Positions 1 to 9,504 of a stretch of DNA of 64,000 nt are shown here, one piece after another. Origin of the DNA: Caulobacter sp. SL161 (lineage in GTDB: Bacteria; Pseudomonadota; Alphaproteobacteria; Caulobacterales; Caulobacteraceae); NCBI RefSeq assembly GCF_026672375.1, contig NZ_JAPPRA010000001.1, forward strand, positions 434,001-498,000. The letters are read 5' to 3'. Position 1 is the first letter of the stretch. The number at the start of each line of letters is the position of its first letter. The translations under genes were made by a program, and so were the position numbers. Under the pieces are notes generated by a model. It had not been told where the DNA came from. It saw only the letters and a list, made by a program, of their open reading frames with translations, and made no database searches.

Positions 1-1
1 C

Positions 2-373
2 GGCATGGATCCTGTCGCGATCCTGTCGGACTTCTTCGCCATGGCGTCGGCCCTGGACGCCGAGATCAAGGCCAAGGCCCCCGAGGGCGGCGTGAAGGTC
101 GAGCGCCGCTCGCTGACCCCCGCCTTCGCGCCCGAAGAGGACGGCGTCGCCGAGGCCTTCGCCCGCAAACTGGCCGGCGACAATGGCCCCGCGCGCGTCG
201 TGCCCTACGCGGCCGAAGCCGGACAGTTCCAGGGCGCAGGCTTCTCGACGGTCATTTGTGGTCCCGGCTCGATCGACCAGGCCCACCAGCCCAATGAGTA
301 TGTCGAGATCAGCCAAATGCAGCGCGGCGCGGCCTTCATGCGTCGGTTGATCGAGGATCTTTCAACTCAATAG
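2..373 (+). CDS. argE: Acetylornithine deacetylase, C-terminal part (gene enters from the left edge)
   Basis: Only the last 123 codons are in the window; the reading frame is open to the left edge, so the ATG at 5 is internal. The visible part matches the C-terminal catalytic segment of M20-family metallopeptidases: the motif GPGSIDQAHQPNEYV holds the conserved His that ligates the active-site metal, and it is followed by an amphipathic C-terminal helix. In ArgE the enzyme removes acetate from N2-acetylornithine in arginine synthesis. The family assignment is firm; the exact substrate (acetylornithine rather than succinyl-diaminopimelate or another acyl amino acid) is inferred from the motif alone. 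Confidence 0.8.
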   Translation, partial: GMDPVAILSDFFAMASALDAEIKAKAPEGGVKVERRSLTPAFAPEEDGVAEAFARKLAGDNGPARVVPYAAEAGQFQGAGFSTVICGPGSIDQAHQPNEYVEISQMQRGAAFMRRLIEDLSTQ

Positions 374-374
374 C

Positions 375-488
375 CGTCATCCCGCGACTTGTTCGCGGGA
401 CCCATGGCTCAGCTTCCACGTGAGAGCTTTATTCTCCTCCGCACTTGTGGCGGACAAATGGGTCCCGCGCATAAAGCGCGGGATGACG
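375..488. repeat. Intergenic palindromic repeat (CGTCATCCCGCG family)
   Basis: The outer arms CGTCATCCCGCG (375-386) and CGCGGGATGACG (477-488) are perfect inverted repeats. An inner pair, CGCGGGACCCAT and ATGGGTCCCGCG (about 396-407 and 458-469), lies within them. The element fills the space between two convergent genes and could fold into a long hairpin or end both transcripts. A related, more degenerate element lies at 35059-35158. Confidence 0.75.
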
Positions 489-495
489 CGGAAAG

Positions 496-1521
496 TTAGC
501 CACCTCTCCATTTCCTGATCACAAATCGCCGGCCGACGAACGCCGCCGGATCAAGCGACATCACCCGCAGGATCGCGGACGGCGAAGCCTTACGCCTGGC
601 CTGGATCGCCCGACGATCGGCCATCACCTGATCCAGATCCTCGCGCTTCAGCGCCGCGCGGATTCCCCGGATCGCCGGCGCGACATCGCCCCGCCGCCAG
701 TGCAGCAGCAGAAGACCGGCCGTCACCGCCACGTGCAGCGGTAGCGTCACCGGCAACAGCCAACCGGGCGTGTTCTTCAGGAAGGTCCACACCCGGTTGC
801 GCGAGCCGTGGAAGATCGAGAAGTCCGACCGAACCCCGGTGCTGGCCGAGCCGACATGGGCGATCTTGGCCTTGGGCAAGAGCAGGGTCGGCTCACCATA
901 GAGCCGCAGGCGGTAGCCGAGATCGACGTCCTCGCAGTAGCAGAAGTAGCGCTCGTCAAAGCCGCCCACGCTCAGGAAAAGCTCCCGGTCGATCAGCATC
1001 GCCGCGCCGCAGGCCGAGAACACCTCGCCCTCGGGTAGGACCGGCGGGAGCTTGCGGCCATACCCGCCTCGGAACGGTATGCCCGCGCTGGTGACGTTGT
1101 CCCCCGCGCCGTCCAGCAAGCCAGGCCGGTCGGCGGAGAGCTGGAGGGAGGCGAAGCTCTTCACGGTCGGATGGCGCGCGGCGCCCGCCATCAGCTCCCC
1201 CAGCCAGTCGGGTTCGGCATAGGCGTCGGGATTGAGCAGCACCAGCCACCGGCCCTTGGCGCGTCGGGCGGCCAGGTTGTTGCCGGCGGCGAAGCCGAGA
1301 TTGGCGCCCGCCTCGACGAAGTCGACCCACGGATGGGCCTTGGCGGCGGCCTGGGGCGCGCCGTCGCTCGAGGCGTTGTCGATCAGGATCGTCTCGAAGT
1401 CGCGAAAGGTCTGGGCCGCGAGCCTGGCCAGGCATGGCTCCAGCGTCGGCCCGCTCTGATAGGAGACGATGACGACGGTTACCGCCGGGCCGGTCTTGTG
1501 TTCGGTCGTTTCAGGCGGCAT
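496..1521 (-). CDS. Family 2 glycosyltransferase (rhamnosyltransferase-like)
   Basis: A 341-residue GT-A fold enzyme. The nucleotide-sugar-binding start VTVVIVSYQSG lies near residue 14, the acidic metal-binding motif NPDAY at 97-101, and the acceptor-side motif EDVDLGYRL near residue 215. A hydrophobic stretch around 255-275 (LLPVTLPLHVAVTAGLLLL) suggests membrane association. The architecture resembles WbbL-type transferases that add sugars to surface polysaccharide. It is divergent from rfbC with only 36 bp between the start codons, so a dTDP-rhamnose donor is plausible, but the donor and acceptor are inference. Confidence 0.82.
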   Translation of the reverse strand: MPPETTEHKTGPAVTVVIVSYQSGPTLEPCLARLAAQTFRDFETILIDNASSDGAPQAAAKAHPWVDFVEAGANLGFAAGNNLAARRAKGRWLVLLNPDAYAEPDWLGELMAGAARHPTVKSFASLQLSADRPGLLDGAGDNVTSAGIPFRGGYGRKLPPVLPEGEVFSACGAAMLIDRELFLSVGGFDERYFCYCEDVDLGYRLRLYGEPTLLLPKAKIAHVGSASTGVRSDFSIFHGSRNRVWTFLKNTPGWLLPVTLPLHVAVTAGLLLLHWRRGDVAPAIRGIRAALKREDLDQVMADRRAIQARRKASPSAILRVMSLDPAAFVGRRFVIRKWRGG

Positions 1522-1557
1522 CGGTGGTCAACAGGTTCCAGAACGAAGTATCGCGTC

Positions 1558-2115
1558 ATGAAGATCACGCCGCTGGCGATCCCCGAAGTGCTGCTTATCA
1601 CGCCCGCGCGCCATGGCGATGAGCGCGGCTGGTTTTCCGAGACCTTCCGCCAGTCGGCGCTGGAGGAGGCGGGGTTCACGTCGGTCTTCGTCCAGGACAA
1701 CCACGTGCGCTCGACGACGAGCGGCATCCAGCGCGGCCTGCACTATCAGAAACCGCCGCACGCCCAGGACAAGCTGCTGCGCTGCGTGGTGGGCGCGATC
1801 TTCGACGTGGCGGTCGACATCCGCAAAGGCTCGCCGACCTATGGCCAATGGGTCGGGGCCGAGCTGTCGGCGGAGAATCGGCAGCAACTGCTAGTGCCCA
1901 AGGGCTTCGCCCACGGCTACGTGACTCTCACCGACGCCTGCGAGGTGCTCTACAAGGTCACCGACTACTACGCGCCCCAGGCCGAAGGTGGCGTGCGCTG
2001 GAGCGATCCGGCCATCGGGATCGACTGGCCGATCCCCATCGCCGAGATCACCGCCAATGATCGCGACAACGCCGCGCCCTTGCTGGACGAGATCGACTCG
2101 CCGTTCGAGTACTGA
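1558..2115 (+). CDS. rfbC: dTDP-4-dehydrorhamnose 3,5-epimerase
   Basis: A cupin-fold enzyme of 185 residues, the usual family length. It converts dTDP-4-keto-6-deoxyglucose to dTDP-4-keto-L-rhamnose. Conserved features include RGLHYQ (His62, catalytic base), the substrate-binding region VPKGFAHGY (113-121), Tyr132 and Asp170. The frame stays open upstream, but the conserved N-terminus (MKITPLAIPEVLLI) begins at 1558. The other rhamnose genes (rfbA, B, D) are not in the window. The next gene is separated by a palindromic repeat. Confidence 0.92.
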   Translation: MKITPLAIPEVLLITPARHGDERGWFSETFRQSALEEAGFTSVFVQDNHVRSTTSGIQRGLHYQKPPHAQDKLLRCVVGAIFDVAVDIRKGSPTYGQWVGAELSAENRQQLLVPKGFAHGYVTLTDACEVLYKVTDYYAPQAEGGVRWSDPAIGIDWPIPIAEITANDRDNAAPLLDEIDSPFEY

Positions 2116-2234
2116 AACCCTCCCCCTAGCGGGGGAGGTGTCCGCAAAGCGGACGGTGGGGGGGAAGTTCTGGAAGGCCTGCCACTTCCCTCTCCGTCGC
2201 CTTTCGGCGACACCTCTCCCCTAGGGAGAGGATT
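2116..2234. repeat. Intergenic palindromic repeat (CCTCCCC family), copy 1
   Basis: A palindrome-rich element: runs of CTCCCCCTAG at the left and CTAGGGAGAGG at the right can pair, with inner hairpins TCCGCAAAGCGGA and GTCGCCTTTCGGCGAC. Related elements lie at 4424-4546 and 63372-63486. The right end (GGGAGAGGA) sits 5-12 bases before the next start codon and appears to supply its ribosome binding site. Confidence 0.75.
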
Positions 2235-2237
2235 GAA

Positions 2238-3140
2238 ATGACCGCCTTCACCGACTTCTTCTGGACCGCCCACGACGGCCTCACGCTGCATGCGCGCGAC
2301 TATGCGCCGGTCGGCGAGGCGCGCGGGCTGCCGGTGATCTGCATCCATGGCCTGACGCGCAACGCCAGGGACTTCGAGGACCTCTCCCCCCGGATCGCCG
2401 CCAAGGGACGGCGCGTGCTGGCGGTGGACGTTCGGGGCCGGGGCCTGTCGGCCCGCGACCCACAGCCGATGAACTATCACCCCGGAACCTATGCGGCCGA
2501 TCTCGTCGCTCTGCTGGAGGCGGCGGGGATCGAGCGGGCGGTATTTGTCGGCACCAGCATGGGCGGCTTGATCACCATGGTGCTGACCTCGCTGCAGCCC
2601 GAAGCCATCGCCGGGGCGGTGCTCAATGACGTCGGCCCCGAACTGTCGCCTGTGGGTCTCGCCCGCATCGCCGGCTACACGGGCCTGGCCAGCCGCTTTG
2701 CGACCTGGGACGCGGCCGTCGCCTACGCCAAGGCGATCAATGAGGCGGCCTTCCCCGGCTACGGGGCGCAGGACTGGGACGCCTTCGCCCGCCGCCTGTT
2801 CGACCAGGAGGGCGACGGCTTCGTGCTGGCCTATGATCCGGACATCTCCGCCCCGATCAAGGCCGCCGTGCAGGCCGCGGCCAAGACCCAGGCCGAAGGC
2901 GGTCAGACGCTGGCGCCGCCCGACATGTACCCGCTGTTCCGGGCCCTGGCGAAGAACCGGCCGCTGCTGCTGGTGCGCGGCGAAATCTCGGACCTGATCG
3001 ATATCGAGATCGCCGAGCGCATGCGCGCCGTCGCACCCGAAATGTCCTATGCGCAGGTCCCCGGCGTCGGCCACGCGCCCATGCTGACCGAGCCGGAAGC
3101 CTGGTCGGCGATAGAAAAGCTGCTGCGTGAAGCCCCCTAA
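2238..3140 (+). CDS. Alpha/beta-fold hydrolase
   Basis: A 300-residue alpha/beta hydrolase. The nucleophile elbow is GTSMGG with Ser107. The oxyanion-hole region HGLTRN lies near 38-43 and the catalytic His is in GVGHAPM near residue 278. A cap segment spans about 135-215. The substrate cannot be told from sequence; esterases, lactonases and dienelactone hydrolases all share this layout. There is no signal peptide, so it is cytoplasmic. It lies head to tail with the threonine dehydratase (75 bp gap), and its ribosome binding site overlaps the end of a repeat. Confidence 0.85.
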   Translation: MTAFTDFFWTAHDGLTLHARDYAPVGEARGLPVICIHGLTRNARDFEDLSPRIAAKGRRVLAVDVRGRGLSARDPQPMNYHPGTYAADLVALLEAAGIERAVFVGTSMGGLITMVLTSLQPEAIAGAVLNDVGPELSPVGLARIAGYTGLASRFATWDAAVAYAKAINEAAFPGYGAQDWDAFARRLFDQEGDGFVLAYDPDISAPIKAAVQAAAKTQAEGGQTLAPPDMYPLFRALAKNRPLLLVRGEISDLIDIEIAERMRAVAPEMSYAQVPGVGHAPMLTEPEAWSAIEKLLREAP

Positions 3141-3215
3141 GAGACGTGAACGGAACGCCCTGGCGTGCTAGAGGCCCCGCCACGGCGCTTTTTCGCCGCG
3201 ACAGAAGTGAACGAC

Positions 3216-4418
3216 ATGACCCTCGACCTCGCCGCCATCCAGGCCGCCGCCGGCCGTCTCCAAGGCCAGATCGAGCGCACGCCGTGCCGCCACTCCAAGA
3301 CCCTCTCGAAGATCACCGGCGCCGAGGTGTGGGTGAAGTTCGAGAACCTGCAGTTCACCGCCGCCTACAAGGAGCGCGGCGCGCTCAACAAGCTGATGCT
3401 CCTCTCGGAGACCGAGAAGCGGCGCGGCGTCATCGCCGCCAGCGCCGGCAACCACGCGCAGGGTCTGGCCTATCACGGCGCACGCCTCGGCGTGCCGGTT
3501 ACCATCGTCATGCCCAAGACCACGCCCTTCGTGAAGGTGCAGCACACCCGCGACTTCGGCGCGACCGTGGTCATCGAGGGCGAGACCTATGACGACGCCA
3601 ACGCCCACGCCCGCAAGCTGCGTGACGAGCAGGGCCTGACCTTCGTCCACCCGTTCGACGACTACGACATCATGGCCGGCCAGGGCACGATCGCCCTGGA
3701 AATGCTGGAAGACGCGCCCGATCTTGAGGTCCTGCCCGTGCCGATCGGCGGCGGCGGCCTGATCAGCGGCGTGGCCACGGCGGCCAAGGCGCTGAAGCCG
3801 GATATCCGCATCATCGGCTGCGAGCCGGCGATGTATCCGTCCTTCACCGCCAAGATGCGCGGTGTCGCCGCCCACTGCGGCGGCCAGACCATCGCCGAAG
3901 GGGTCGCGGTCAAGCAGGTCGGCGAGCTGACCTATGGTGTCGTACGCCCGTTGCTGGACGACGTTCTGCTGCTGGAAGAGCCCTATCTGGAGCAGGCCGT
4001 CTCGCTCTATTGCAATGTCGAGAAGACCATCGCCGAGGGCGCCGGCGCGGCCTCGCTGGCCGCCCTGCTGGCCTATCCGGAACGCTTCCGCGGCAAGAAG
4101 TGCGGCCTGATCCTGTGCGGCGGCAATATCGACACCCGCCTGCTGGCCTCGGTCCTGACCCGCGAGCTGGTGCGCGCCCAGCGCCTGGTCAGCTTGCGGA
4201 TCATCGGCGACGACCGCCCAGGCCTGCTGTCGACCGTCGCCTCTGTGATCGGGACCATGGGCGCCAACATCATCGAGGTGAACCACAACCGCCTCGCTCT
4301 GGACGTACCTGCCAAGGGCGCGGAGTTCGACATCACCATCGAGACCCGCGACGCCCAGCACACCCAGGAGGTCATGGAGGCCCTGCGCGAGAGCGGCTAC
4401 CCGCCCCGCGCCGTCTGA
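3216..4418 (+). CDS. ilvA: Threonine ammonia-lyase (threonine dehydratase) with ACT domain
   Basis: A 400-residue fold-type II PLP enzyme that deaminates threonine to 2-oxobutyrate. The PLP lysine is Lys52 in AAYKERGA. The phosphate-binding glycine loop IGGGGLISG lies near residue 180 and the Ser/Cys-containing loop CGGNID near 302. An ACT regulatory domain occupies about 325-400 (SLRIIGDDRPGLLSTVAS), so amino-acid allostery is expected. The length and single ACT domain match the short 400-residue class rather than the 510-residue E. coli IlvA. ATG 3216 is chosen because upstream in-frame residues are not conserved in character. Confidence 0.9.
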   Translation: MTLDLAAIQAAAGRLQGQIERTPCRHSKTLSKITGAEVWVKFENLQFTAAYKERGALNKLMLLSETEKRRGVIAASAGNHAQGLAYHGARLGVPVTIVMPKTTPFVKVQHTRDFGATVVIEGETYDDANAHARKLRDEQGLTFVHPFDDYDIMAGQGTIALEMLEDAPDLEVLPVPIGGGGLISGVATAAKALKPDIRIIGCEPAMYPSFTAKMRGVAAHCGGQTIAEGVAVKQVGELTYGVVRPLLDDVLLLEEPYLEQAVSLYCNVEKTIAEGAGAASLAALLAYPERFRGKKCGLILCGGNIDTRLLASVLTRELVRAQRLVSLRIIGDDRPGLLSTVASVIGTMGANIIEVNHNRLALDVPAKGAEFDITIETRDAQHTQEVMEALRESGYPPRAV

Positions 4419-4423
4419 GGCTT

Positions 4424-4546
4424 AGCGCCCCCTCCGGCCCTTTGGGCCACCTCCCCCGCTTCGCAGGGGAGGAGGGCTATCATCCTCCCTCGTACAACGG
4501 GGGGAGGTGGATCGCTGCGAATACGCAGCGAGACGGAGGGGGCGCT
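4424..4546. repeat. Intergenic palindromic repeat (CCTCCCC family), copy 2
   Basis: Perfect 13-bp terminal inverted repeats, AGCGCCCCCTCCG (4424-4436) and CGGAGGGGGCGCT (4534-4546), enclose further short hairpins. It fills the gap between convergent genes, so it may work as a bidirectional transcription end. Same family as the elements at 2116 and 63372. Confidence 0.8.
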
Positions 4547-4551
4547 CCACC

Positions 4552-5049
4552 CTACGCCTTCGGCTTGCCCGGCCCGATCCGGTTCACGTCGAGCAGTTCG
4601 ATCCGGAAGATCATCACGCTGTTGCCCGGGATCGGCCCCTTGTCCTGGGCGCCATAGCCCAGAGCCGGCGGCACATAGAGGATCCACTCGTCGCCCGCCT
4701 TCATGCGCTGCAGGGCGATGACCCAGGCCGGCACCAGCCCGTCCAGCGGAAACACCGCGGGCACGCCGCGCTCGTAGCTGGAATCGAACACCGTGCCGTC
4801 GATCAGCTTGCCCTCGTAGTGGACCTTGACCTCGTCAGCCCTGTTCGGGTGCATGCCGCCGTTCGGGCCTTCGCGCACGACCTTGTACTGCAGACCCTGC
4901 GGCAGGGTGACGACGCCCGGCTCCTTGGCGTTCTTGGCCATGAAGGCGTCGGCGGCCGCCAGGTTCTCCTGCGCCTTCTTGCTGGGTCCGCAGGCCGAAA
5001 GGGCCAGTCCGGCGGCGGCGAGGGTGACGAGCAGGGCGCGGCGATGCAT
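4552..5049 (-). CDS. FKBP-type peptidyl-prolyl isomerase, lipoprotein
   Basis: The 165-residue product starts with a signal peptide ending in the lipobox LSAC (Cys20), so it should be a lipid-anchored periplasmic protein. A linker follows, then a single FKBP domain (about 65-155) with the typical VHYEGKLIDGTVFDSS and IPGNSVMIFRIELL segments. FKBP proteins isomerise Xaa-Pro bonds and help fold exported proteins. I chose the internal ATG at 5049 because the signal peptide begins there; an upstream ATG at 5085 would add 12 residues before the charged n-region. Confidence 0.88.
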   Translation of the reverse strand: MHRRALLVTLAAAGLALSACGPSKKAQENLAAADAFMAKNAKEPGVVTLPQGLQYKVVREGPNGGMHPNRADEVKVHYEGKLIDGTVFDSSYERGVPAVFPLDGLVPAWVIALQRMKAGDEWILYVPPALGYGAQDKGPIPGNSVMIFRIELLDVNRIGPGKPKA

Positions 5050-5192
5050 GGGAACCTCGATCAAAATACGCCGTCCAGCTAACACGCCCTGCCTAGAATT
5101 CCACGCCTCGACGTCCCTAAGGGCTTAAGCGACGCGAATTTCACGGAACAGTGGTGGCGCTCCTGCGACTTGGCGCCTAGAAACAGCAATCC

Positions 5193-6089
5193 ATGTCCGC
5201 AGACGAGATGTCCATGAAACCCGTTCGCAAAGCTGTTCTTCCGGTCGCCGGTCTCGGCACCCGTGTCCTGCCGGGCACCAAGACCACGCCAAAGGAACTG
5301 CTGAACGTCGTCGATCGGCCAATTCTTTCCTACATTGTCGAGGAAGGTCGCAAGGCCGGCATCGAACACTTCGTCTTCGTCACCGGCCGCTCGAAGGGCG
5401 CGATCGAGGACTATTTCGATCATCAGATCGAGCTTGAGGCGCAGCTGGAAGCCAAGGGCAAGACCGAGATCCTGGAACAACTGCGCGCCGAACTCCCCAA
5501 GCCCGGCGAGATGAGCTTCGTGCGCCAGATGGCCCCCCTGGGCCTGGGCCACGCCGTCTGGTGCGCCCGCGACATCATCGGCGACGAGCCCTTCGCGGTC
5601 ATGCTGCCGGACGTCATCGTCGACGCCGAGCGCGCCTGCCTTGGCCAACTGATCGACCTCTACAACAAGGTCGGCGGCGGCAATGTCATCGGCGTCGAGG
5701 AAGTGCCGGAAAGCGAGACCCACAAGTACGGCGTCGTCGCGCCCGGCAAGGTTGATGGCCGCATGGCGACCATGACCGGCATGGTCGAGAAGCCCGCGAA
5801 GGGCACGGCGCCGTCCAACTGGGCGATCGCCGGCCGCTATATCCTGCAGCCCGAGATCTTCGCCCTGCTGGCCGCCCAGGAGAAGGGCGCCGGCAACGAG
5901 ATCCAGCTGACCGATTCGATGGCCAAGCTGATGCAGGATCAGGCCTTCCACGCCTATGTCTATGAAGGCGTCACCCATGACTGCGGCGACAAGATCGGCC
6001 TGTTGCGGGCCAATGTGGCCCTGGCCTTGAAGCGCGCCGACCTGGGCGCCGCCGCCCGCGCGGCGGTCGAGGCGGCGCTGAAGGCTTAA
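5193..6089 (+). CDS. galU: UTP-glucose-1-phosphate uridylyltransferase
   Basis: A 298-residue nucleotidyltransferase making UDP-glucose. The N-terminus has the signature [19 protein letters not shown]. The sugar-nucleotide core follows, with LPDVIVD (metal-binding Asp) and the C-terminal [17 protein letters not shown]-glucose feeds surface polysaccharide and glycolipid synthesis. In-frame ATGs at 5193, 5208 and 5214 are all possible starts; the family core begins at the last. The 3' end overlaps the 3' end of queG by four bases. Confidence 0.93.
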   Translation: MSADEMSMKPVRKAVLPVAGLGTRVLPGTKTTPKELLNVVDRPILSYIVEEGRKAGIEHFVFVTGRSKGAIEDYFDHQIELEAQLEAKGKTEILEQLRAELPKPGEMSFVRQMAPLGLGHAVWCARDIIGDEPFAVMLPDVIVDAERACLGQLIDLYNKVGGGNVIGVEEVPESETHKYGVVAPGKVDGRMATMTGMVEKPAKGTAPSNWAIAGRYILQPEIFALLAAQEKGAGNEIQLTDSMAKLMQDQAFHAYVYEGVTHDCGDKIGLLRANVALALKRADLGAAARAAVEAALKA

Positions 6090-7204
6090 GACCACTCGGC
6101 GAGGACGCTCGCGTCGTCCTCGCCGCGTTTCAGGGCTGCTGCGTCGTCTCCGAGCAGGCGACGCGCGGCCCATACCGCCGCGCCGCGAACCACGGGCGCA
6201 GGATCGTCGAGCAAAGGCTCGACCACGGCCATCAGGCCTGCATCGCCGCTATTGCCGATCGCGTAGAGCACGTTGCGCACGAAGCGGTCGCGGCCGATCC
6301 GCTTGATCGGGTTCTTCGAGAACAGCGCCCGGAAGGCCGCATCGTCCAGCGCCGCCAGCTCGGCCAGGGACGGCTGACGCAACGCCTCGCGTGCGACGAG
6401 CTTGGCCTCGTTCGACAGACTGGCGAACTTGTTCCACGGACACACCGCCAGGCAGTCGTCGCAGCCATAGATCCGATTGCCGAGCGCTTCGCGAAACTCA
6501 GCAGGGATCGGTCCCGATAGCTCGATCGTCAGGTACGAGATGCAGCGCCGCGCATCCAGTTGCCGCGGCGCGGGAAAGGCGTTGGTTGGGCAGACGTCGA
6601 GGCATGCCCGGCACGAGCCGCAGTGATCAACCTCGGCCTCGTCCGCAGGCAGATCAAGCGTGGTCAGCACGCTGCCCAGAAACAGCCACGAGCCGAACTG
6701 GCGTGAGACAAGGTTCGTATGCTTGCCCTGCCAGCCCAGACCCGCGCGCTGGGCCAGGGGCTTTTCCAGGAGTGGCGCGGTGTCGACGAAGACCTTCACG
6801 TCCTGGCCGAACCGGCGGTGCATCCAGCCCGCCAGCACCTTCAGGCGCTTCTTGATCACGTCGTGATAGTCGTCGCCCTGGGCGTAGACCGAAATCGCCG
6901 CGCGCGCCGGATCGGCGAGCTGTTCGAGCGGATCGATGTCGGGGCCGTAGTTGACGCCCAGCACCACCGCCGACTTGGCGTCGGTCCACATGGCGGTCGG
7001 ATGCGAGCGGCGCTCCAGCGTCTCCTCCATCCAGCCCATCGCGCCGTGACGCTCGGCCTGGACAAACTCACGCAGCCAGTCGCCGTTGGGCCAGGCGTCC
7101 GTAGCGCTGGCGAAGCCACAGGCCGAGAAGCCGAGCTTCAGGGCCTCGGCGCGGATCTCGTCCTTGATGCGGTCTGGCGTCAGCTCAGAAATCGAGGTCG
7201 TCAT
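6086..7204 (-). CDS. queG: Epoxyqueuosine reductase
   Basis: A 372-residue iron-sulfur, cobalamin-dependent enzyme that reduces epoxyqueuosine to queuosine in the tRNA wobble position. Two ferredoxin-like cysteine clusters are visible, [12 protein letters not shown] and CDDCLAVCP, binding two [4Fe-4S] centres. A HEAT-repeat-like C-terminus (about 310-372) follows. Length and domain order match QueG. The gene is downstream of and overlaps a glutathione transferase gene by 20 bp on the same strand, so they are likely co-transcribed. Confidence 0.93.
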   Translation of the reverse strand: MTTSISELTPDRIKDEIRAEALKLGFSACGFASATDAWPNGDWLREFVQAERHGAMGWMEETLERRSHPTAMWTDAKSAVVLGVNYGPDIDPLEQLADPARAAISVYAQGDDYHDVIKKRLKVLAGWMHRRFGQDVKVFVDTAPLLEKPLAQRAGLGWQGKHTNLVSRQFGSWLFLGSVLTTLDLPADEAEVDHCGSCRACLDVCPTNAFPAPRQLDARRCISYLTIELSGPIPAEFREALGNRIYGCDDCLAVCPWNKFASLSNEAKLVAREALRQPSLAELAALDDAAFRALFSKNPIKRIGRDRFVRNVLYAIGNSGDAGLMAVVEPLLDDPAPVVRGAAVWAARRLLGDDAAALKRGEDDASVLAEWS

Positions 7205-7871
7205 AGTGCGCGGCCGGCGCGAGGCCGGGCCAGCGGTCGGCCAGGATCGGCCTGAAGCACGGCCTCGACTTGAGCTTCATGTACCACGTCTTGGCCGCCT
7301 GGAAGTCCTTCCACGGCACGTCGCCGAAGTAGTCGATCACCGACAGGTGCGCGGCGGCGGCGAAATCGGCCAGGCTCATGCGACGACCCGCCAGCCAGTC
7401 GCGCGTCTGCAGCAGGCTTTCGATATAGCCCAGGTGCATGCGCAGGGCCTCGCGTCCCTGGCGCAGCGCCGCAAGGTCGGGCGCGCCCATCCGCAGCAGG
7501 CGCTTTTCCATCTTCTCGTGCAGCAGGAAGCCGTTGACCTCGTTGTCGAACTTGCGGTCGAACCACTGAAGCAGCCGGCGGGCCTCGGCGCGCTCGGCCG
7601 GATCGCGGCCCAAGAGCGGCGGTTCGGTTTCGGTCTCCTCGATATGCTCGAGGATCGCGCGGGTCTCGCAGATCACCAGGTTGCGCTGATGCTTGGTCTC
7701 GACCAGCACCGGCGGCATGCCGGACGGGTTCAGGCTGGTGAACTCGGGCGGCATCTCCCAGTAGCGGACCTGCATCTCGACAAACGGCAGGCGCTTCTCG
7801 CCCAGCGCCAGACGCACCTGTCGCGAGGCGGGGTCGAGAGGGAAATGGTGAAGAGTACGTTCGACGCTCAT
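7185..7871 (-). CDS. Glutathione S-transferase family protein
   Basis: A 228-residue two-domain protein. The N-terminal thioredoxin-like domain (1-80) carries the glutathione-binding cis-Pro region PPVLVETK and the acidic [13 protein letters not shown] segment. An all-helical domain follows, with the typical [17 protein letters not shown] near residue 170. The start is placed at ATG 7871 ([14 protein letters not shown]); another ATG lies four codons upstream. The substrate is unknown. It probably forms an operon with queG. Confidence 0.87.
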   Translation of the reverse strand: MSVERTLHHFPLDPASRQVRLALGEKRLPFVEMQVRYWEMPPEFTSLNPSGMPPVLVETKHQRNLVICETRAILEHIEETETEPPLLGRDPAERAEARRLLQWFDRKFDNEVNGFLLHEKMEKRLLRMGAPDLAALRQGREALRMHLGYIESLLQTRDWLAGRRMSLADFAAAAHLSVIDYFGDVPWKDFQAAKTWYMKLKSRPCFRPILADRWPGLAPAAHYDDLDF

Positions 7872-7990
7872 GCCCAGGCGCAATCAGGCTGCATCGAAAG
7901 AGCGATGCGCCGTTTTGCTTAACAACAGATTGCTGAACAGCGTTTAGCCAGGAAATCCAGGCTTTTGCGGGGCGTTTTGGCCCGTATCGC

Positions 7991-9442
7991 TCAGCTGTTC
8001 ATCCGGGCGATGAGGTTCGTCGTGCTCTGGCCCTGCTTAAGCTCCGCCAGCAAGACCTTGCCGCCGTAGCCCAGCACGATGTCGGACCCCACCACTGTCT
8101 CGACGGTATAGTCCGCGCCCTTGACCAGGACATCGGGCCTGAAGGCCTTGATCAGCTCCAGCGGCGTATCCTCGTCGAACAGCACGACTAGATCCACCGA
8201 CGACAGCGAGGCCAGCACGGTGGCGCGGCCCTGCTCCTTCTGAACCGGACGGGTCGGGCCCTTGAGCTTGGAGACCGAAGCGTCGGTGTTGAGGCCGACG
8301 ATCAGCCGATCGCAGGCCGCCTTGGCCTGGGACAGCAACGAGACATGGCCCGGATGCAGCAGGTCAAAGCAGCCGTTGGTGAAGCCGACCTTCAGGCCCC
8401 GCGCACGCCAGCCCTCGACGATCCGTTGAGCCTGCCCGCGATCAGCGATCTTGATCTCGCCCGGCTCGCCCTGGGCCGAGCTCGCGCACGCCGTCAGCTC
8501 GGCGGCGGTGACGACGTCGGTGCCCAGCTTGGCCACCACCAGCCCGCCCGCCAGATTGGCCAGCTGAGCGGCCTGCGCCAGGCCGGCGCCGGCGGCGACC
8601 GCCAGGGCCAGGGTCGCCGCGACGGTGTCGCCGGCGCCCGACACGTCGAACACCTCGATCGCCGTCGCCGGCAGGTGGATCGGCGCCTGGTTCCGCACCG
8701 CCAGGGTCATGCCCGCGCCGCCGCGGGTGATCAGGGCGGCCTGCAGGCCCGGGGCCATGGCCAGGATCGCCGCGCCGGCGTCTTCCGAGGCCGCATCGCT
8801 GTTCTCGACGATCCCGGTGGCCTCGGCGGCCTCCTTGCGGTTCGGCTTGATCAGGGTCGCGCCGTCATAACGCGCGAAGTCGCGGCTCTTGGGATCGACG
8901 ATCACCGGCTTGCCGGCGGCCTTGGCGGCGTCGATCGCGCCCCGGATCACCTCGGGCGTCAGGACCCCCTTGGCGTAGTCGGACAGCACCACGACATCCG
9001 CAGAGGCCAGCCTGGCCGCGAACGCCGCCAACAGGGCCGCGCCATCGCCCGGGCCTCGGTCCTCACGGTCGACCCGCAGCATCTGGTGCGAGCCGGAGAT
9101 GTAGCGGACCTTCTCGGTCGTGCGGCGTGCGGCGTCCGCCACCAGCTCGGCCTCAAGGCCCGCCTCGGCGTCGATCATCCCCCGCAGAGCCGTCCCGGCG
9201 TCGTCCTGGCCGACAAGGCCGATCAGCACGGCCTTGGCCCCCAGCGCCGCGACATTGCGCGCCACATTGCCCGCGCCGCCCAGCATGGCGGTTTCCTTCT
9301 CGACCGCGATCACCGGCACCGGGGCCTCGGGCGAGATGCGGTCGACCGCGCCGTAGATGAAGCGGTCCAGCATCACGTCGCCAAGCACCAGCACGGTCTT
9401 GCCGGCGAACGCGCGGGGCAGGTGGGCGAGGGTGTCGTCCAT
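7991..9442 (-). CDS. hldE: Bifunctional heptose-7-phosphate kinase / heptose-1-phosphate adenylyltransferase
   Basis: The 483-residue protein has a ribokinase-type kinase domain (about 1-325; FDVSGAGDTVAATLA holds the catalytic Asp) fused to a cytidylyltransferase-like domain (about 350-483; FTNGCFDLLHPGHVSLL holds the HxGH-type nucleotide motif). The two activities act successively to make ADP-D-glycero-beta-D-manno-heptose for lipopolysaccharide core. The frame is open far upstream; ATG 9442 starts the conserved sequence MDDTLAHLPRAFAGKTVLV. The other heptose genes (gmhA, gmhB, hldD) are not in the window. Confidence 0.92.
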   Translation of the reverse strand: MDDTLAHLPRAFAGKTVLVLGDVMLDRFIYGAVDRISPEAPVPVIAVEKETAMLGGAGNVARNVAALGAKAVLIGLVGQDDAGTALRGMIDAEAGLEAELVADAARRTTEKVRYISGSHQMLRVDREDRGPGDGAALLAAFAARLASADVVVLSDYAKGVLTPEVIRGAIDAAKAAGKPVIVDPKSRDFARYDGATLIKPNRKEAAEATGIVENSDAASEDAGAAILAMAPGLQAALITRGGAGMTLAVRNQAPIHLPATAIEVFDVSGAGDTVAATLALAVAAGAGLAQAAQLANLAGGLVVAKLGTDVVTAAELTACASSAQGEPGEIKIADRGQAQRIVEGWRARGLKVGFTNGCFDLLHPGHVSLLSQAKAACDRLIVGLNTDASVSKLKGPTRPVQKEQGRATVLASLSSVDLVVLFDEDTPLELIKAFRPDVLVKGADYTVETVVGSDIVLGYGGKVLLAELKQGQSTTNLIARMNS

Positions 9443-9504
9443 GAAGGTCCTTCGAAGGTCTCGCCGCGCTTTTGCCCCCGTCCGGGCGGCTTGGGCAAGC
9501 GTCG

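Noticed and set aside
956..1435. Long antisense and alternate-frame open reading frames over the glycosyltransferase
   Set aside because: Arg/Gly/Pro-rich shadow translations typical of GC-rich DNA, without folds or start signals; the GT2 frame explains the region.
3168..4361. 397-codon open frame antisense to the threonine dehydratase
   Set aside because: It lies exactly opposite an intact, conserved gene and its composition (His/Asp/Gly/Gln-rich) is that of a reverse-complement shadow.
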